Shown here piece by piece: positions 61,346 through 64,000 of a stretch of DNA of 64,000 bases. The position numbers and the translations under genes are program-made. The notes under the pieces are model-generated. The model ran no database searches. It was not told where the DNA came from and saw only the letters and a program-made list of their open reading frames with translations. Positions within the stretch are counted from its first letter, which is position 1. Every line of letters starts with the position of its first letter. Source of the stretch: an uncultured Bacteroidales bacterium. Its GTDB lineage: Bacteria; Bacteroidota; Bacteroidia; Bacteroidales; UBA932. The DNA is taken from contig ONLD01000004.1 in assembly GCA_900318565.1 (NCBI GenBank), positions 1 through 64,000 of the forward strand. The letters are read 5' to 3'.

Positions 61346-61665
61346 AACGTCTGAAGTTTTTAAAGTTTAACATTTCGGTCCCATACACGCACAAAGCGAG
61401 CTTGGTGCGATATAACCAAACTCGCTTTGCAGACTCTGGGTACTGCGGTGTGCAGACTTGTTTCTTCGGCAAATATGAGGACAATGGCTAAGAATGAGAA
61501 ACAGCTTTATGTTGTGGCCCTCATTCAGAGGAGTCCAAACACACTCAATAAAACACTACCTTTCAGCTACCGGGGACTGAGCCTCTGGCGCATCGACTTG
61601 CTCGCCGGCGCCTGCTGGCTCGGCCGCTGGTAAGCCCTGGTCGGTATCGGGTATTCCTTCTAACG
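61346..61665. other. Intergenic stretch with an imperfect inverted repeat
   Basis: No supportable gene. At 61392-61429, CAAAGCGAG-C-TTGG and CCAA-A-CTCGCTTTG form a 13-bp stem with one mismatch and a 10-nt loop, just upstream of the Rpn-type gene. A minus-strand open frame (61556-61738) overlaps the end of the neighbouring barrel gene and is Pro/Ala/Glu-rich, but has no start or family match. Confidence 0.45.
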
Positions 61666-62373
61666 CTAGAATTTCTTCATCACGCCAATCTGCAGGAACG
61701 CGCGGGCCAAGGCCACAAGGGGATTGCACTGGAACCACATTTTGTTGTTGATAGTGGCGTATTCGACCCCTATGGAATCCTCGTGGCGCTTGGTCTCCCC
61801 ATTCCAGGTCAGGGACAGGAAGTCCAGGGAGGTATAGATCATATAATTGTTGACCAGGTCGTAACTCACCAGCGGATGCAGTTCAGCGCCGTAAATCATA
61901 GAACGGCTCGCAATGTCCAGCTCGTGATTTGTGTTACGTGGATATTTCATACCCCAGTAGCCATTCAGTTCAGCCCATATCCTCACTTTGTCATTGAACA
62001 ATGACAGGACTTGATAGCGCACGTACGGAGCAACCTTGAAAGACATATAGTCGCGGGACAAGCCATTGCCCATAAGCAGGTTGATCGCATAGTAGTCGAT
62101 GTCGAAAAGCGACATACTGCCCGTATCATTATCCACCAGGGAGCAATTTATAAAGTCCAGCTTAAGACCGGCCACCAGCCGGGGATTGAAGAAATAACCT
62201 ACATTGGGCTTGATGGAAACGTTGAACGAAGAGGCTCCGCGGGCGAACTCGGTCCCCGAACCTTTTGAATTCCCGTCAGTATAGAAACCGAACTGGGCGC
62301 CATAGAAAAACTGTGCGTGTGCAGAAGTGGCTGCAACAGTACACAAAGCAATGATAATTAATAACTTTTTCAT
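61666..62373 (-). CDS. Outer-membrane beta-barrel protein
   Basis: 235 residues from ATG 62373. Signal peptide MKKLLIIIALCTVAATSAHA, then strands such as FFYGAQFGFYTDGNSKGSG, SSFNVSIKPNVGYFFNPRLV, MSFKVAPYVRYQVLSLFNDK, WAELNGYWGMKY and MIYTSLDFLSLTWNGETKRH, ending LQIGVMKKF. This is the PorT/OMP_b-brl size class of small porin-like barrels. Function unknown. It follows the BspA-type gene by 31 bp and is probably co-transcribed. Confidence 0.78.
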   Translation of the reverse strand: MKKLLIIIALCTVAATSAHAQFFYGAQFGFYTDGNSKGSGTEFARGASSFNVSIKPNVGYFFNPRLVAGLKLDFINCSLVDNDTGSMSLFDIDYYAINLLMGNGLSRDYMSFKVAPYVRYQVLSLFNDKVRIWAELNGYWGMKYPRNTNHELDIASRSMIYGAELHPLVSYDLVNNYMIYTSLDFLSLTWNGETKRHEDSIGVEYATINNKMWFQCNPLVALARAFLQIGVMKKF

Positions 62374-62404
62374 AACAATCGATTTCAGATAGAAACTTGC
62401 AAGG

Positions 62405-64000
62405 CTAGGGTTTTGCCTGAATCCAACTTGAATACGAGATCCAGCCTGACGCGCCTTTATACGCGCCCACGGAACTTGCCGGGACATATATGGAGACTGC
62501 GATCAGACCATCGAAAAGATTCTCTCCGGCCGCCGGCGGCGTGGACGGCTTCACATCCAGGCTCTTGAGCCCTGAATAAGCGAATGCTCCGGCACCTATG
62601 GCCGTGACGCCCTCCGGTATGACAAGAGACTCCAGCGAGCTGCAACCGGAGAACGAACTGGCCCCAAGCGTCTGCAGCGAGGCAGGCAGGCTCACGGAGG
62701 CAAGGGAAGTACACCTGCTGAACACGGAATCACCGATTCCCTGCAGCGTCGACGGCATCTGCACGGACACGAGTCCGGCACAGCCCTTGAACGCGTCGGC
62801 GCCAATAGTCTTGAGGCCGGAAGAGGCCGTGAGGGTCGTGATGAAGCTGCAGTTTGTAAAACACTCGTCGCTTATCGCCTCAACACCGGAAGGGATGACA
62901 AGGCTTGTGACCTCGGAGCCCCCGGCGAACAGATGCCCGCCTCCGGAAAAGAGTCCTTCAAAAGGATGCCCGCTCACCCCGATATCGACCGAGCACCAGG
63001 ACTTCAGGTCGGACACGGACAGTTTGGTGAGATTGCCGCAGCGGGTAAAAGCACCGGAGCCTATAGCTTTGAGGCTTGAGGGCAGCGATATACTTTCCAT
63101 TTTGGAACAAGAGTCGAATGCATTTATTCCGATTGACGTCAAGCCCTCGGGAATAACAATGGATTTAAGCGCCATACAGTTAGCAAACGCCCAACTGCCT
63201 ATCGTCTCTATGCCGGCGGGCAGGTCGAGACCTGTGAGCTGGCTGCAATACTGGAATGCGCCGTCACCTATCGCCTTGACCGCGCCGTGCAGGCTGAAGG
63301 ACCTGACGCCTGTACAGCCGCAGAACGAATTGGCAGGGACGGATGTACACCAGGAAGGGACTGCCACTTCTGTGATCTCCTTGCCGTCCGCATAAAGACG
63401 GCCGTTACGAGAAGCGCTGAAAGGGTGACCGCCGGAGCCGACTTCCACCTTCAGCCAGTCGTCAAGGCCCGGTATCACTAAAGATTCCAGCTTCTTACAC
63501 ATAAAGAACGCATTGCTTCCGATTCTTTTCAGGCCGGAGGGGATGGTCAGGCTTTCCAGCGACGAGCAGCGCGAGAAGGCATACGGGTAGATTTCTTCCA
63601 GGCCCTCGGGCAACTCGACCGAGGCAAGGGACGTGCAGGAATCAAATCGCGGCACCTTAGTCATTCCGGACGGGAGGACAATCGACTTAAGGCCGCTCCA
63701 GCCGCTGAAACTGACTTGGGAGATGCCGCCCAGCCCGGTAAAGTATTTGAATTCATCGAAACTGGTGAAGCGGGTGACGTCACCCCAGGAGACCCCGCTG
63801 AATGCGTCATAAGTCACTCCGGCCGCTTCCAAATTGGAAAGATGACCGTCGCCGTCTTTATCGAACGCCGCGACAAGGACAGCCTCCAGATTGGAATCGG
63901 CAAAAGTGATGACACTTCCGGAAGATAATACCGGACGGACGGACTTTCTGAGATAGGGAGCGTCCCAGGCCGACAGAGAGCCGTTCTTGAATTCATAGCC
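62405..64000 (-). CDS. BspA-type leucine-rich-repeat surface protein, C-terminal part
   Basis: Open to the window edge (at least 531 residues); the start lies outside. It begins with a dockerin/EF-hand-like stretch (ITFADSNLEAVLVAAFDKDG, DGHLSNLEAA), then about 15 LRR_5 repeats of 23 residues (AFSRCSSLESLTIPSGLKRI, AFANCMALKSIVIPEGLTSI, CFTNCSFITTLTASSGLKTI) as in Tannerella BspA-like adhesins. The end, SIYVPASSVGAYKGASGWIS, is the usual cap. Two GHPF inserts (VGSGGHPFSASRNGRLYADG and a second copy) are also typical. Probably a surface adhesin. Confidence 0.9.
   Translation of the reverse strand, partial: GYEFKNGSLSAWDAPYLRKSVRPVLSSGSVITFADSNLEAVLVAAFDKDGDGHLSNLEAAGVTYDAFSGVSWGDVTRFTSFDEFKYFTGLGGISQVSFSGWSGLKSIVLPSGMTKVPRFDSCTSLASVELPEGLEEIYPYAFSRCSSLESLTIPSGLKRIGSNAFFMCKKLESLVIPGLDDWLKVEVGSGGHPFSASRNGRLYADGKEITEVAVPSWCTSVPANSFCGCTGVRSFSLHGAVKAIGDGAFQYCSQLTGLDLPAGIETIGSWAFANCMALKSIVIPEGLTSIGINAFDSCSKMESISLPSSLKAIGSGAFTRCGNLTKLSVSDLKSWCSVDIGVSGHPFEGLFSGGGHLFAGGSEVTSLVIPSGVEAISDECFTNCSFITTLTASSGLKTIGADAFKGCAGLVSVQMPSTLQGIGDSVFSRCTSLASVSLPASLQTLGASSFSGCSSLESLVIPEGVTAIGAGAFAYSGLKSLDVKPSTPPAAGENLFDGLIAVSIYVPASSVGAYKGASGWISYSSWIQAKP

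Noticed and set aside
61556..61738. Small Pro/Ala/Glu-rich ORF at the end of the 61666-62373 barrel gene
   Set aside because: It overlaps the barrel gene in another frame, has no credible start or homology, and the barrel already ends properly with a terminal Phe.

Overview
The window looks like a chromosomal segment from a fairly GC-rich member of the Bacteroidota, most likely an uncultured gut Bacteroidales (Rikenellaceae/RC9/'Cryptobacteroides'-like; this placement is inference). Three things support it. Promoters repeatedly match the Bacteroidota consensus TTTG-N19/20-TAnnTTTG. The gene content is typical of the phylum: S46 dipeptidyl-peptidase, TonB receptor with a CarboxypepD_reg domain, DUF4837, DUF4876, DUF6850, BspA-type LRR, fimbrillin-like lipoproteins and PEGA/BACON proteins. 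Almost no gene has a Shine-Dalgarno sequence.

Layout. 1-1.5 kb: 3' end of glmS, tRNA-Glu, rpsT and tRNA-Pro. 1.5-7.4 kb: a secreted WG-repeat protein facing an operon of phosphohexomutase, M23/LysM peptidase and miaB. 7.4-14.1 kb: two large paralogous surface lipoproteins, one ending in a glycerophosphodiesterase domain, and a 44-residue ORF ahead of the second. 14.2-19 kb: def-ruvX, and divergently a membrane stub, dxr, rseP and a DUF4837 lipoprotein. 19-27 kb: an outer-membrane locus (TonB receptor, DUF4876 lipoprotein, DUF6850 barrel) divergent from an S46 dipeptidyl-peptidase.

27.0-34.4 kb is an accessory island starting at tRNA-His. It holds broken genes (a pyridoxamine-oxidase-like fragment, a KilA-N pseudogene, a DUF6371 remnant), a zinc-ribbon protein, a deoxyribosyltransferase-like protein, and an EcoRII-type restriction-modification cluster (C5 methylase, EcoRII-like nuclease, a PD-(D/E)XK protein of unknown role, divergent vsr). 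Two homologous 68-72 bp hairpin-plus-box repeats sit near its ends.

34.4-43 kb: a lipoprotein-type peptide deformylase, a MalY/PatB aminotransferase, DUF3737, an acyl-CoA/acyl-ACP ligase, a PlsC-like acyltransferase, a condensation-fold acyltransferase, and a LytTR membrane regulator whose promoter is covered by five copies of TTGTGAC(A/G)AAA, then an Omp85-like barrel. 43-54 kb: an alpha/beta hydrolase, prolyl oligopeptidase, GNAT protein, DUF2207 protein, beta-mannosidase, outer-membrane barrel, aminotransferase and YccF protein.

54.1-59.3 kb holds the most interesting system: three translationally coupled genes (ATGA overlaps) for a TIR-transmembrane protein, a secreted BACON/PEGA outer-membrane-like protein, and a two-TM channel-like protein with a Rossmann domain and a C-terminal RyR domain. 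59.3-64 kb: a SanA/YdcF protein, a decayed Rpn-type nuclease with an internal 282-bp tandem duplication, an outer-membrane barrel and the C-terminal part of a BspA-type LRR protein running off the window. All functional calls rest on motif recognition by eye; no database search was run.
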